Source: an uncultured bacterium
GTDB lineage: Bacteria; Vulcanimicrobiota; CADAWZ01
NCBI GenBank assembly: GCA_902790465.1
Contig: CADASF010000001.1
Span: 62,001-126,000, forward strand
Reading direction: 5' to 3'
Length of the DNA stretch: 64,000 nt
The translations under genes were made by a program, and so were the position numbers. The notes beneath the pieces were generated by a model. That model saw only the letters and a program-made list of their open reading frames with translations. It was not told the origin of the DNA and did not search any database. This document shows, piece by piece, positions 43,201-52,243 of the stretch (the stretch's first letter is position 1; each line of letters opens with the position of its first letter).

Positions 43201-43435
43201 CAAAAAAATCCTCCGCTACGATTAAATATACAAAAAACACTTTAAAAAGTATTGTAAAATTTTAAATTCATTGTGTATATAATACAACAAAATGATTGCT
43301 TTCTGCAATAGGTTTTCGAAAAATAAACAAAATTTTAACAAATCAAAAGAAAATTAAAATTTAAAGGACAGTATAATAAAATAAAGAAACTACTTTTATT
43401 ATTTATTATAATGAATATAAAGAGGACGAAAAGAT

Positions 43436-44668
43436 ATGGGAAAAAAATTATTGTTGATGTTCATTTTATTTTTTAGCATATTTTCTATCTCTTGCTCAAA
43501 TCCAAATAAAGAAAATCCATCCCCTCAAAATGACAGTCCAGAGATATCAAAAACAGATAATGTCAAAATAGAAAATATGTTTTCAAATTCTGTTACATAT
43601 TTTGGCAAAAATATTCTTACAAAAGAATATAAAAAAAACAATACAGTAATTTCTCCATTGAGCATGCATTTAGCATTTGATATGGTATATAATGGAGCAG
43701 AAGGTGAAACTGAAACAGAGATGCGACAAACACTTGGTTATCCTTCAAACATGGATAAAAAAAGTATTTCTCAACAGTCAAAATCAATAATGGAGAATCT
43801 AAAATCGAATGATTCTATGACACTTGAAATAGCAAATTCACTTTGGGCTAAGAAAAATTTCAAAATAAAAAAATCATTTGTAGATAACTGCAAAAAATAT
43901 TTTTATGCTGAAGTTAAAAATAATACTGTTCCAAAATTGATAAATAAATGGGTTTCAGAAAAAACTCACAAAAAAATAAACAAAATTATAAATGATGGTG
44001 TAGATATAGATACTGCATTGATCAATGCTATATATTTTAATGGAAATTGGGTCGATAAATTTAACAAAGATAGTACAATAGATAGAGATTTTACAACTTT
44101 AGAAAAACAAAAAATAAAAGTTCCAACAATGTACAAATGTGAAGATATGCCATATTATGAGAATAAAAAATATCAGGCAGTCAGATTGGACTATAAGGGA
44201 AATAAGATATCAATGTTTGTTTTTCTTCCAAATAAAAATAAATCTATTGATGATTTTGTAAAAAATTTTTCGCAAGATGAATTTTTGAATGCGTCTAAAA
44301 ATTTAAATAGGACAAATTTAGAACTATATTTACCAAAATTTAAAACAGAATGTAGTTTTGAATTATCAAAAACAGTTAAAGAACTTGGAATGAAATCAGC
44401 TTTTGATGGCAGAGCTAATTTTAACGGAATAGCGGAAAAACTTTGTATTTCAGAAATAATTCACAAAACATATATTGATGTAAATGAATCAGGAACAGAA
44501 GCAGCTGCTGTGACAGCAATTATAATGAATTGTACAGCACTACCATTTGAAGAAGAAGTTAAACCCAAATGTATGAAAGTAGATAGACCATTCTTTTTTG
44601 TATTGTCAGATAATGATTCAAACATACCTGTCTTTATGGGAGTTATAACAAAACCTGAATATAAATAG
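43436..44668 (+). CDS. Serpin lipoprotein 1
   Basis: The 410-residue protein has a lipoprotein signal (lipobox ending C20 in 'FSISC') and a complete serpin fold: 'NTVISPLSMHLAFDMVYNGA', 'ETEMRQTLGY', 'ALINAIYFNGNW', and the hinge and reactive loop 'VNESGTEAAAVTAI'. The hinge alanines are small, as needed for inhibitory loop insertion. Counting 16 residues from the P17 Glu puts P1 at Phe with Glu at P1', predicting chymotrypsin- or elastase-like targets. The C-terminus 'RPFFFVLSDNDSNIPVFMGVITKP' is typical. It is a paralogue of the serpin at 47353. Predicted role: surface protease shield. Confidence 0.94.
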   Translation: MGKKLLLMFILFFSIFSISCSNPNKENPSPQNDSPEISKTDNVKIENMFSNSVTYFGKNILTKEYKKNNTVISPLSMHLAFDMVYNGAEGETETEMRQTLGYPSNMDKKSISQQSKSIMENLKSNDSMTLEIANSLWAKKNFKIKKSFVDNCKKYFYAEVKNNTVPKLINKWVSEKTHKKINKIINDGVDIDTALINAIYFNGNWVDKFNKDSTIDRDFTTLEKQKIKVPTMYKCEDMPYYENKKYQAVRLDYKGNKISMFVFLPNKNKSIDDFVKNFSQDEFLNASKNLNRTNLELYLPKFKTECSFELSKTVKELGMKSAFDGRANFNGIAEKLCISEIIHKTYIDVNESGTEAAAVTAIIMNCTALPFEEEVKPKCMKVDRPFFFVLSDNDSNIPVFMGVITKPEYK

Positions 44669-44685
44669 AAATGAATATCTCTCCC

Positions 44686-44726
44686 CACCCTCTCCTCAAG
44701 ATTTGAGAAGAGGGCTATTTTTTGTT
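44686..44726 (+). terminator. Serpin 1 terminator
   Basis: CCCTCTCCTCAA pairs with TTGAGAAGAGGG (one mismatch), then a T-run. Confidence 0.8.
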
Positions 44727-44841
44727 TGAACAAAGGAATATTTTTTGAAAAAATCATACTATAAAAAATATAAAAGGAAATTTAAATGTAAAATAAAATA
44801 TTTCCTATTATAAGTTATGACAATAAAAAGGAGCAATAAAA

Positions 44842-45525
44842 ATGAAAAAACTTTTGGCAATTTCTTTTTTGATGATGTTTGTATTCATCACAACTGGCAT
44901 AATATTTGCCCAAAATTCATACACATTCAAAAATGCTAATCATTCTTGGATGGAATCTCCAAAAGCAGGTCAACTATATGACCTATGTTCTACATCAAAC
45001 AAGAAAAGTGCAATAAAAAACATAAAAATTAGAATATTCAAAGTAAACCCAGAAGAATATGAATGGAATGGAAGTCTTGTATTTTTCGATCAAAATGGAA
45101 ATAAATTAATTGCTGGTGCAAAAAAAGAAAACAGTCCTGCAACATTGACTGGAACAAACTTTGGCACATCTCATGTAGTTGTAATAGCTGACATAGACAA
45201 AGACGGCTACACAGAAGTTATGATCCAAGAAATACAATCAGATGTAAGACCACAGACATTTAGAGTTTTAAAATGGAAAGAAGGAAAACTGTACAGAACA
45301 AAAACAGGAAAACTCATAAAAGATTCTGATGGAATATTCAAATGGACTAAAACTGACAATGACAATGTAACTTGGTTAAGCAATATCAAAGAAGGAACTG
45401 ACGGAAAATTATATTCAGATTTTATTGGATATGATGGTCAAGGTTACACAAGTGGACTCGTTGAAATCACACCAGTTGAAGGTGGATATAAAGTAGTAAA
45501 AACACTAAAATCAAACAAGATGTAA
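44842..45525 (+). CDS. Secreted VCBS/FG-GAP-like protein
   Basis: The 227-residue protein has a signal peptide (MKKLLAISFLMMFVFITTGIIFA). The mature part is beta-rich with one FG-GAP/VCBS-type calcium loop, 'IADIDKDGYTEVMIQE', and a second 'DPSDGIF'-like turn. No enzyme motif is seen. It is followed four bases later by the HD hydrolase gene and may lead a four-gene transcript ending with serpin 2. AAAGGAGC precedes the ATG. Confidence 0.75.
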   Translation: MKKLLAISFLMMFVFITTGIIFAQNSYTFKNANHSWMESPKAGQLYDLCSTSNKKSAIKNIKIRIFKVNPEEYEWNGSLVFFDQNGNKLIAGAKKENSPATLTGTNFGTSHVVVIADIDKDGYTEVMIQEIQSDVRPQTFRVLKWKEGKLYRTKTGKLIKDSDGIFKWTKTDNDNVTWLSNIKEGTDGKLYSDFIGYDGQGYTSGLVEITPVEGGYKVVKTLKSNKM

Positions 45526-45529
45526 AAAA

Positions 45530-46162
45530 ATGATAAAAGAACAAATTTTAAAAGATACAGAAGAAATATTTAAAAACGCAGAAAATTCACATGATTTTCT
45601 TCACACAAAAAGAGTATTAAATTTAGTTCTCGAACTTGCAAAAGACTTTCCACAAATTGAAGAAGATGTTATATATGCGACATGTTGTTTTCACGATGTA
45701 GGCAGAACTATACCACAAGATGGAGTTAATCATGCGATAATTTCAGCAAATTATGCAAGAGAAAATTTAATCAAATATGGATTTACTCCACAACAAATAG
45801 AAGAAATTGCCTGTGCAATAGAGACTCATTCTTGGTCATTGGGAAGAGAGCCAAAATCTTTGTTAGGAGAAATTTTACAAGACGGGGATAGAATTGATTC
45901 ATTAGGTGCTATTGGTCTTGCAAGAATGTTTTCTTTTTTAAATGAATCAGAACGGATTTTATACAATGTAGATGATCCTTTCTGCACTTCAGAAAGAAAG
46001 CCAAATGACAAAAAATATACAATAGATCATCTTTTTACAAAATTATTTTCTATTCCGTCAAAGCTTCACACTGAAAAAGCTAAACAATTAGCAAATAAAA
46101 GAATGGAGTTTATGAAATCTTTTTTAGAACAGATGGGATTGGAAATAAAAGGGGAACTATAA
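45530..46162 (+). CDS. HD-domain phosphohydrolase
   Basis: The 210-residue protein is a YedJ-like HD-superfamily hydrolase. Metal ligands are visible in 'NSHDFLHTKRV', 'CCFHDVGRTIP' (the HD pair) and 'LQDGDRIDSLG'. A substrate (nucleotide or small phosphate ester) cannot be told from sequence. It sits between a secreted protein and Ddl in a tight same-strand run, with no recognisable shared pathway. Confidence 0.88.
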   Translation: MIKEQILKDTEEIFKNAENSHDFLHTKRVLNLVLELAKDFPQIEEDVIYATCCFHDVGRTIPQDGVNHAIISANYARENLIKYGFTPQQIEEIACAIETHSWSLGREPKSLLGEILQDGDRIDSLGAIGLARMFSFLNESERILYNVDDPFCTSERKPNDKKYTIDHLFTKLFSIPSKLHTEKAKQLANKRMEFMKSFLEQMGLEIKGEL

Positions 46163-46215
46163 TATATGAAAGCTTCTAAAAATTGATTTCATTTATAGAA
46201 AGAAGGACTAAAAAA

Positions 46216-47349
46216 ATGGATAAAAAAATAAATGTAGCTGTTTTTTTTGGTGGTGTATCAGGAGAGCATGAAGTCTCTCTTGTATCAGGAAATTCCATTA
46301 TACAAGAACTGAAAAAAAATGATAAATACAATGTTATCGAAATAGGGATAGGAAAAAGTGGAAAATGGTTTTTAGGTGATCAAGTTCTTGAGACATTAAA
46401 AACAGGAAAAGAACCTGAAACAGACGAAAGCGTATTTTTTTCACTTGATCCAGCAGAAAAGGGATTAGTTGTAATAAAAAATAGTGAAAACAAAAAAGAA
46501 TTAATAAAAGTAGATGTGATATTCCCAGTTCTACATGGAACAAATGGAGAAGATGGAACAATTCAAGGACTTTTTAGATTATCAAATATTCCTTATGTCG
46601 GTTGTAATGTCCCTTCAAGTGCTCTTGCAATGGACAAAATTCTTTCCAAAAGAATATTTGCAAGTAACGGATTAAATGTTGTACCTGACATATTTTTTAC
46701 AAGAAAAGATTGGAAAGAAAACCAAGAAGACATAATAAAAAAATGTGAAGAAATAGGATATAATCTCTTTATAAAGCCAGCAAATACAGGTTCAAGTGTT
46801 GGAATTACAAAAGCTCACAATAGAGAAGAACTAAAAGAGGGAATTGAACTTGCAAGTAAATATGACTTTATGGTACAAGTTGAAAAATCTATCGACAATG
46901 CAAGAGAAATAGAAGTTGCAATCCTTGGAAATGACAGACCAAAGGCTTCAGTAGCTGGAGAAATTGCTCCAAGTGGAGAATTTTATGACTATGCAGCAAA
47001 ATATGAAGATGGACAATCTCTTACAATAGTTCCTGCAAGAATAACAGATAAACAGATGAAAGATATTCAAGAAAAAGCCGTAAAAGCATTTATTTCACTT
47101 GGCTGTAGAGGTCTTTCAAGAGTAGATTTTCTAATGGATCCAAAAACTGATGAAATTTATTTGAATGAAATAAATACCCTCCCAGGTTTTACTTCAATCA
47201 GTATGTATCCAAAACTTTGGGAAGCATCTGGTATAAAATATGGAAAACTACTTGAAAATGTAATAAATTTAGCCTTTGAAGAATTTGATGAAAAACATAA
47301 AAATTCAACAAATTTTCAATCAAAAAATGATTGGTACAAGAAAGGGTAA
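46216..47349 (+). CDS. ddl: D-alanine--D-alanine ligase
   Basis: The 377-residue ATP-grasp enzyme joins two D-Ala for the peptidoglycan stem. It shows 'VFFGGVSGEHEVSLVSG' (D-Ala site), 'VLHGTNGEDGTIQGLFRL', 'YVGCNVPSSALAMDK', 'KPANTGSSVGITKA', and 'EINTLPGFTSISMYPKLW'. ATG 46216 is chosen because AGAAGGA lies eight bases upstream; an upstream in-frame ATG lacks a site. It is followed after three bases by serpin 2. Confidence 0.97.
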   Translation: MDKKINVAVFFGGVSGEHEVSLVSGNSIIQELKKNDKYNVIEIGIGKSGKWFLGDQVLETLKTGKEPETDESVFFSLDPAEKGLVVIKNSENKKELIKVDVIFPVLHGTNGEDGTIQGLFRLSNIPYVGCNVPSSALAMDKILSKRIFASNGLNVVPDIFFTRKDWKENQEDIIKKCEEIGYNLFIKPANTGSSVGITKAHNREELKEGIELASKYDFMVQVEKSIDNAREIEVAILGNDRPKASVAGEIAPSGEFYDYAAKYEDGQSLTIVPARITDKQMKDIQEKAVKAFISLGCRGLSRVDFLMDPKTDEIYLNEINTLPGFTSISMYPKLWEASGIKYGKLLENVINLAFEEFDEKHKNSTNFQSKNDWYKKG

Positions 47350-47352
47350 AAT

Positions 47353-48585
47353 ATGAAAAAATTTTTATTAGCTTTATTGATATTATCTTTTAGTATGATT
47401 TCTGTAGCTTCATCTTGTACTAACACACAAGATGAAAATACAACTCAAGAAGAAGTAACACAAATTTCTCAAAAACAGGGAAAAGCAAAAATGAATGAAA
47501 ATTTTTCAGATTCTGTAACATATTTTGGAAAAAATATTTTGACAGATGTTTATAAAAATAAAAATACTGTTGTTTCTCCTTTAAGCCTGCATTTAGCATT
47601 TGATATGTTATATAATGGAGCAGAGGGAATAACAGAAAAAGAGATGAAATCAACTCTTGGTTATCCAGTAAATATGGATAAAAAAGCCATATCAGAAAAA
47701 TCAAAAGAAGTAATGGATTTTCTGAAATCAAACGATTCAATAACAATAGAAATTGCCAATTCACTTTGGGCAAAGAAAAATTTTTCTATAAAACAAACAT
47801 TTGTTGAGAAAAGTAAAGAATATTTCTATGCTGAAGTCAAAAATGAAATTTCAAAAACATTGATGAATAACTGGGTTTCAGAAAAGACCCACAAAAAAAT
47901 AAAGAAAATAGTTGATAGAGCTGATAATATAGATGTTGCATTACTAAATGCTATTTATTTCAATGGCACTTGGGTAAAAACATTTAACAAAGAAAATACA
48001 AAAGACCAAGATTTTACAACTATAGCAAACAAAAAAATAAAAGTTCCAATGATGTACAAATTTGAAAATATGCCATATTATGAAAATGAGAATTATCAAA
48101 TGGTAAAATTGGACTATAAAGGCAGAATGGCAAGCATGTATGTCTTTCTTCCAAAAGAAAATAAATCTATTGATGATTTTATCAAAAATTTTTCACAAGA
48201 GGAATTTTTAAATGCTTCAGATAATCTCGATAGAGCAAAAGTAGAGCTATATTTACCTAAATTCAAAACAGAATGTAGTTTTGGACTTACAAAAACAATA
48301 GAAAAACTTGGAATGAAATCAGCATTTGGTAGCGGAGCTGATTTTAGCGGAATAGCAAGAGGGTTATTTATTTCACAAGTTATTCATAAAACTTATATCG
48401 ATGTAAATGAATCAGGAACAGAAGCTGCTGCTGTAACAGGCATAATGATGACAAAATCAGCAATGCCAAGACCAGTTCCTACAAAGCACATGAAAATAGA
48501 TAGACCATTCTTCTTTGTAATAGCAGACACAAGAACATATACCCCAATATTTATGGGAGCAATTACCAAACCTGAATATAAATAA
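47353..48585 (+). CDS. Serpin lipoprotein 2
   Basis: The 410-residue paralogue of the serpin at 43436 has the same length and high identity along the whole fold. Its signal peptide ends at C22 ('SVASSC', a weaker lipobox). The hinge 'VNESGTEAAAVTGI' is identical except near its end, while the reactive loop differs fully: P1 by count is Arg in 'AMPRPVP', or possibly Met two residues earlier because Pro at P1' is unfavourable. This points to a different target protease from serpin 1. Its start overlaps the region of the Ddl stop, so it is probably in the same transcript. Confidence 0.93.
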   Translation: MKKFLLALLILSFSMISVASSCTNTQDENTTQEEVTQISQKQGKAKMNENFSDSVTYFGKNILTDVYKNKNTVVSPLSLHLAFDMLYNGAEGITEKEMKSTLGYPVNMDKKAISEKSKEVMDFLKSNDSITIEIANSLWAKKNFSIKQTFVEKSKEYFYAEVKNEISKTLMNNWVSEKTHKKIKKIVDRADNIDVALLNAIYFNGTWVKTFNKENTKDQDFTTIANKKIKVPMMYKFENMPYYENENYQMVKLDYKGRMASMYVFLPKENKSIDDFIKNFSQEEFLNASDNLDRAKVELYLPKFKTECSFGLTKTIEKLGMKSAFGSGADFSGIARGLFISQVIHKTYIDVNESGTEAAAVTGIMMTKSAMPRPVPTKHMKIDRPFFFVIADTRTYTPIFMGAITKPEYK

Positions 48586-48634
48586 GAGAAAAAACTTTTA
48601 GAACAGTAATGTGAAGTATCTATTAATAGGATAG

Positions 48635-48689
48635 ATAAAATTAATGCAAAACTCCAGTTCAATGAGCTGGAGTTTTTGCATTAATTTTA
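48635..48689. terminator. Long perfect-stem terminator after serpin 2
   Basis: A 22-base-pair stem (one bulged A) with AACTCCAG/CTGGAGTT at the top and TAAAATTAATG/CATTAATTTTA at the base, facing both ways. Confidence 0.75.
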
Positions 48690-48733
48690 CACACTATTTA
48701 TTTTTTATGTAAACACTTTACCGACACGCCCTA

Positions 48734-49169
48734 CTATAATGTCAATGCCTTTACATCTGCAAGTTTCAATTTAGTAAATTTAGCCACATTGTCAATTGAA
48801 AACCCTTCTTTTAGAAGATTTTTAGCAGTTTCCAACATTCCTTCAAGTTTTCCCTGATTTAGTGCTTGTTTAGCTTGCTTTTCCGCTTGTTTAGCTTGCT
48901 TTTTCTTCAGCTTTCTGTGCTTGTTTAGCTTGCTTTTCTGCTTGTTTTCTCGCTTTTTCTTCAGTTTTTCTTGCTTTCTCGATTTCTCTTATTTTAGCTT
49001 CTGCTTCTTTCATAGTTTCTTCTTTAGCTTTTTGTATTTCTTTCTCAAAAAAGTCGAGCATAAATGTTTCTCCCTCCTTTGTTTCTTTTAAATATTTTAC
49101 AGGTTCTCTCAATTCACTTCTTCTCTTTTTAAACCAGTTTTTATCATAGTTTTCCTCCTTTAATTATAT
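48734..49169 (-). pseudogene. Remnant of an Rpn-family nuclease/transposase gene
   Basis: The - strand holds the C-terminal half of a Rpn (PD-(D/E)XK, 'recombination-promoting nuclease') protein: 'NWFKKRRSELREPVKYL', an extended Lys/Glu/Ala coiled tail, then 'GKLEGMLETAKNLLKEGFSI'. The N-terminal nuclease domain is missing and the frame is broken at least once. It is a fossil of the same family as the intact gene at 51173. Confidence 0.75.
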
Positions 49170-49362
49170 ATGAATAAAGGCAAAGAATCAATATTTTTAT
49201 AATACTTATAGAGCTATTTCTATTGTATTTTTCTATTATTACAATTTATAAGTACATATCGTTAAAATTATGTTAAGTTTGTTAATTTTTTATTAAATCA
49301 ATTCTTTGTGCTATTTAATCAATATTTTAAAATCTATCCAAATAGGCTCTATTTAGAAGCGA

Positions 49363-49569
49363 TGTCATTGCGAGGGAGCTATGCGACCGTGGCAATCTCA
49401 AATGCTTAATTTTAATTTAGTAATTTATTAAATAGATCACAATCTCATTCTACGATAGAGCCGATCGACTCAATTTTTAACAGGCTTAGATTGCTGGGCT
49501 TCCCCCTTGGGGGATATTTTTTTAAAAACTCGTTAGAGTTTTTAACTATTTCTACGCCTCGCAATGACA
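49363..49569. mobile_element. MITE-like element with 13-base terminal inverted repeats
   Basis: TGTCATTGCGAGG (49363-49375) is repeated inverted and perfectly at 49557-49569. The 207-base interior has GGCAATCTC near the left and GATTGC near the right, a CCCCCTTGGGGG palindrome and an AAAAACTC/GAGTTTTT hairpin. Similar TGTCATTGCGAG sequences are widespread repeats in many bacterial genomes. It has no gene. The rest of 49170-49813 shows AT-rich sequence and one terminator only. Confidence 0.75.
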
Positions 49570-49765
49570 AAGTGGCAGTATACAGCCATATATTGGATAT
49601 TTTATAGCAAATTTTTATTTACTTATTTTTTTGATTAATTAGCACAACGATTTAAAATCACATAAAAAGTATAAAGAATTATATAAAATTTTTGAAAAAA
49701 CCTTTGAATCAAATTTGCCACCTCATAAATGATATAAAAAATGTTTGCAGATATTTTATAAGATA

Positions 49766-49804
49766 AATAAAAAATTCCTTTCATATATGAAAGGAATTTT
49801 TTTA
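49766..49804 (-). terminator. Terminator of the DUF6273-like gene
   Basis: On the - strand AATTCCTTTCATATATGAAAGGAATT is followed by T. Confidence 0.82.
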
Positions 49805-49813
49805 TTAAAATGA

Positions 49814-50614
49814 TTAAAGTTTTATCCACAAAGCGGGTCGAACAACAAGGTATATATCATTGTCAACTTTGTAGATGTAGTTGATACTACCACTCTCAGT
49901 AACACAATAAAAATAGCCATCACTAAAAGGATTAGGAGAACGAAGCAACCAAATACAATAATCTCCAAGATATGCAGGATCAGTATGTGCAACTGCATAA
50001 GAAGTAGCTACACATTTCCTTGATTCCACATCAGCAAAATATTCTGTATTTTCTGCTTCTTCTTTACTCAACAAAAAAACATTATAATTAACACTATCTA
50101 TTTCAAATGGTTTTATAATCCCCTTTTCTGTTTCATCAAAAGAATTGTAATAAAAATCATCATTTAGCCAAGCAGAAATTTCACTGTTTTTCCAATCATT
50201 TGAATCGTCATCAAAACGCTTTACATCAAGACCATAGAGTGATATAACTAAAACTTGCTTATTATCATCATCTTTTGCCAATACTTTCCACTTTATAGGA
50301 GTTTGGTCTCCACCTTCTGCTGTCTGCTGATAACGACCAAATTCTACAGTATCACCAACTTGAGCATCTGAAAATGGATTTTCTACAGCTTCTTCCTCGT
50401 TATTGTTTGCTTCTTCGTTATTGTTTGCTTCTTCGTTATTGTTTGCTTCTTCGTTATTGTTTGCTTCTTCGTTATTATTTGCATTTTGTTGGGCTAATAG
50501 ATAGTAAAATGCAGAATTATCAGAAGGAGTTGTTTTTCCACCGCCACCACAGGCTGAAGTAAATAGACCTATAAGACAAAGACACAGAAAAAACGATAAA
50601 AACTTTTTATACAT
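49814..50614 (-). CDS. DUF6273-like lipoprotein
   Basis: The 266-residue lipoprotein has a signal with lipobox C22 ('FTSAC'), a Gly patch, then five 'NNNEEA' hexapeptides (about 47-80). The globular part (about 85-266) resembles DUF6273: 'GDTVEFGRYQQ', 'PIKWKVLAKDDDN', 'WLNDDFYYNSFDETEKG', 'NVFLLSKEEAE', and 'YLVVRPALWIKL'. This family is a probable extracellular binding or wall-associated domain; its function is unknown. GGAGG precedes the ATG. It lies among mobile remnants. Confidence 0.85.
   Translation of the reverse strand: MYKKFLSFFLCLCLIGLFTSACGGGGKTTPSDNSAFYYLLAQQNANNNEEANNNEEANNNEEANNNEEANNNEEEAVENPFSDAQVGDTVEFGRYQQTAEGGDQTPIKWKVLAKDDDNKQVLVISLYGLDVKRFDDDSNDWKNSEISAWLNDDFYYNSFDETEKGIIKPFEIDSVNYNVFLLSKEEAENTEYFADVESRKCVATSYAVAHTDPAYLGDYCIWLLRSPNPFSDGYFYCVTESGSINYIYKVDNDIYLVVRPALWIKL
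50399..50484 (-). repeat. 18-base tandem repeat in the lipoprotein linker
   Basis: Nearly five copies of an 18-base unit encode 'NNNEEA' repeats. Units are identical apart from edge changes, as expected of a length-variable tract. Copy changes would keep frame and vary the surface linker length. Confidence 0.85.
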
Positions 50615-50738
50615 ATTTTACTTTTACCTCCAACTTTTATCTTCCCTATCTTACAAATAGAAAAATCGAATACAACATCTATTCTATATGTGCACAAGTT
50701 ATCCTTTTAGGGAATCCTTGGAAAACTTAGCACATATT

Positions 50739-50789
50739 TTTTTACCGAAACGCACCGTAATGCCCCTAAATTTATGGGTATTATGTCAA
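50739..50789 (-). repeat. 51-base dispersed repeat, copy B (inverted)
   Basis: Matches 34400-34450 at 47 of 51 positions in reverse orientation. Just upstream ATATGTGC and GCACATAT (50687-50738 region) form an 8-base inverted repeat around 33 bases. No transposase is adjacent. The rest of 50615-51172 holds only the two gene remnants listed below. Confidence 0.6.
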
Positions 50790-50825
50790 AAATATCGAGT
50801 TAACAAAAATTCAACAAAATTAAAT

Positions 50826-50896
50826 TTCTTTTAACAAAAAAGTAATCACTATTTATGGTGAATTGAACAAAGCAAAAATAAAGCCTAATGTTTATG
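50826..50896 (+). pseudogene. Short remnant of a paralogue of the 56997 acidic gene
   Basis: The + strand reads 'VITIYGELNKAKIKPNVYEF', nearly the same as 'VISLYGELNKAKIKPTLYDE' in the intact gene at 56997. Only about 20 residues remain. It shows that a second copy of that gene once stood here. Confidence 0.7.
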
Positions 50897-50913
50897 AGTT
50901 TTAAGAGAAAACA

Positions 50914-51063
50914 ACTATTCACTGTTTTTACAAAATCATTTTCAGGCAACATTCCATTTATATAATACATAAATGCCTTCAAATCTTTATCAAGATTTTC
51001 TTCTTCTTTGCCTTTTGTACTGATAAGGATTTTGGTTACTCTATCTTCTAATTTAATTATATT
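50914..51063 (-). pseudogene. Remnant of another Rpn-family gene
   Basis: The - strand keeps a middle piece of an Rpn protein ('KGKEEENLDKDLKAFMYYIN', 'GMLPENDFVKTVNS'), which is the helical segment downstream of the nuclease core in this family. Both ends are lost. It is a fossil in an area with three Rpn-related pieces. Confidence 0.7.
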
Positions 51064-51172
51064 TTTTCAAAAAATTATTCTTTCCTGTTTTATCTTATTT
51101 TGAAAAAAATTATTGATTTTTTATTCTGTAAATTATATAATTAAATAAAGAGTAAATAAGGATATTTTTACA

Positions 51173-51985
51173 ATGACCCAAATACAAGATAATGATAAAA
51201 AAATTGTCAAACTTAAACTTGACATAATTTTTAAAAAAATTTTTGGAGATGAACATCACAAAGAAATCATCACTTCTTTTATTGCTGATATTCTTGAAAT
51301 ACCTTTTGAAAGCATTAAATCTGTTACAATAAATAATGTTGAATTAATGCCTGAATACATAGAAAATAAATTTGGTCGTTTAGATTTAAAACTTAATGTA
51401 GATGGTCGCATTATAAATGTAGAAATGCAAGTAAAAAATGTTTCTGCTTTCAAAGATAGGACATTATTTTATTGGGCTAAATTATTTACAGAAGATTTAT
51501 TATCAGGTGAAAAATACAAAAAATTAAACGAAACTATTTGTATTAATATTCTTGATTTCAATTTATTTGATTTTGAAGGTTATCATTCGCATTTCCAAGT
51601 ATTGGAAAAAGACCGTCACGAGCTTTTAACTGATAAATTTTCAATTCATTTTTTAGAATTGCCAAAAATTAAAAAATATAAACAGGGAAAGCCTATCGAG
51701 GAATGGCTCAATTTAATAAATGCAGAAAAGGAGTCTGATCTTATGGCTATTGAAACAACAACAAAAAATCCACAAATAAAAGAAGTTATATTTAAAATTC
51801 GTGAGTTAAGTGCAGATGAAATATTTAGAGAATTGTCATTTAAACATGAAAAATATTTGCATGATCGAGCAAGTGAATTAGACGATGCAACAGAAAAAGG
51901 AAGAGCTGAAAGAGAAGCGGAAATTATTGAAAAATTATTGAAAAAGGGATTTTCTAAAGAAGAAATAAGGGATATGCTTAATTAG
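51173..51985 (+). CDS. Rpn/PDDEXK-family nuclease, intact
   Basis: The 270-residue protein is a full Rpn-family (recombination-promoting nuclease/putative transposase) product. The PD-(D/E)XK-like core is visible: 'KLDIIFKKIFGDE' at the start, D and E-x-Q in 'GRLDLKLNVDGRIINVEMQVK', then 'SAFKDRTLFYWAKLF'. The C-terminal tail 'RELSADEIFRELSFKHEKYL' is helical and ends 'LKKGFSKEEIRDML'. Rpn proteins nick DNA and, in E. coli, have been linked to phage defence. The tail is duplicated immediately downstream. The ribosome site is AAGGA. Confidence 0.88.
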   Translation: MTQIQDNDKKIVKLKLDIIFKKIFGDEHHKEIITSFIADILEIPFESIKSVTINNVELMPEYIENKFGRLDLKLNVDGRIINVEMQVKNVSAFKDRTLFYWAKLFTEDLLSGEKYKKLNETICINILDFNLFDFEGYHSHFQVLEKDRHELLTDKFSIHFLELPKIKKYKQGKPIEEWLNLINAEKESDLMAIETTTKNPQIKEVIFKIRELSADEIFRELSFKHEKYLHDRASELDDATEKGRAEREAEIIEKLLKKGFSKEEIRDMLN

Positions 51986-52243
51986 ATGGTGAATCCACAA
52001 ATAAAAGAAGTTATATTTAAAATTCGTGAGTTAAGTGCAGATGAAATATTTAGAGAATTGTCATTTAAACATGAAAAATATTTACATGACAGAGCAAGTG
52101 AATTAGACGATGCAACAGAAAAAGGAATAGGTATTGGAAGAAAAGAGGGAAGAGAACAAAGAGAAGCAGAAATTGTGAAAGCAATGAAAGAACAAGGTTT
52201 TTCTGAAGAACAGATAAATAAAATATTAGGAACTGTAAATTAA
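51986..52243 (+). CDS. Stand-alone copy of the Rpn C-terminal tail
   Basis: This 85-residue frame starts at the base after the Rpn stop. Residues about 3-50 repeat residues about 198-243 of the Rpn protein almost exactly ('RELSADEIFRELSFKHEKYL'), and the DNA over about 135 bases differs at few positions. The end 'AEIVKAMKEQGFSEEQINKI' is like that of other Rpn tails. It has no nuclease core. In E. coli Rpn genes, internally started C-terminal products inhibit the nuclease; a similar role here is inference. The start could also be an internal site. Confidence 0.6.
   Translation: MVNPQIKEVIFKIRELSADEIFRELSFKHEKYLHDRASELDDATEKGIGIGRKEGREQREAEIVKAMKEQGFSEEQINKILGTVN

Noticed and set aside
49820-49832. 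TTATCCACA, a consensus DnaA box
   Set aside because: It lies inside the last codons of the DUF6273-like gene (encoding Leu-Trp-Ile-Lys) and is single; no cluster or replication gene is near, so no origin is called.
50399-50484. Evenly spaced repeats as a possible CRISPR array
   Set aside because: Units are contiguous 18-mers without spacers and encode an in-frame peptide repeat.
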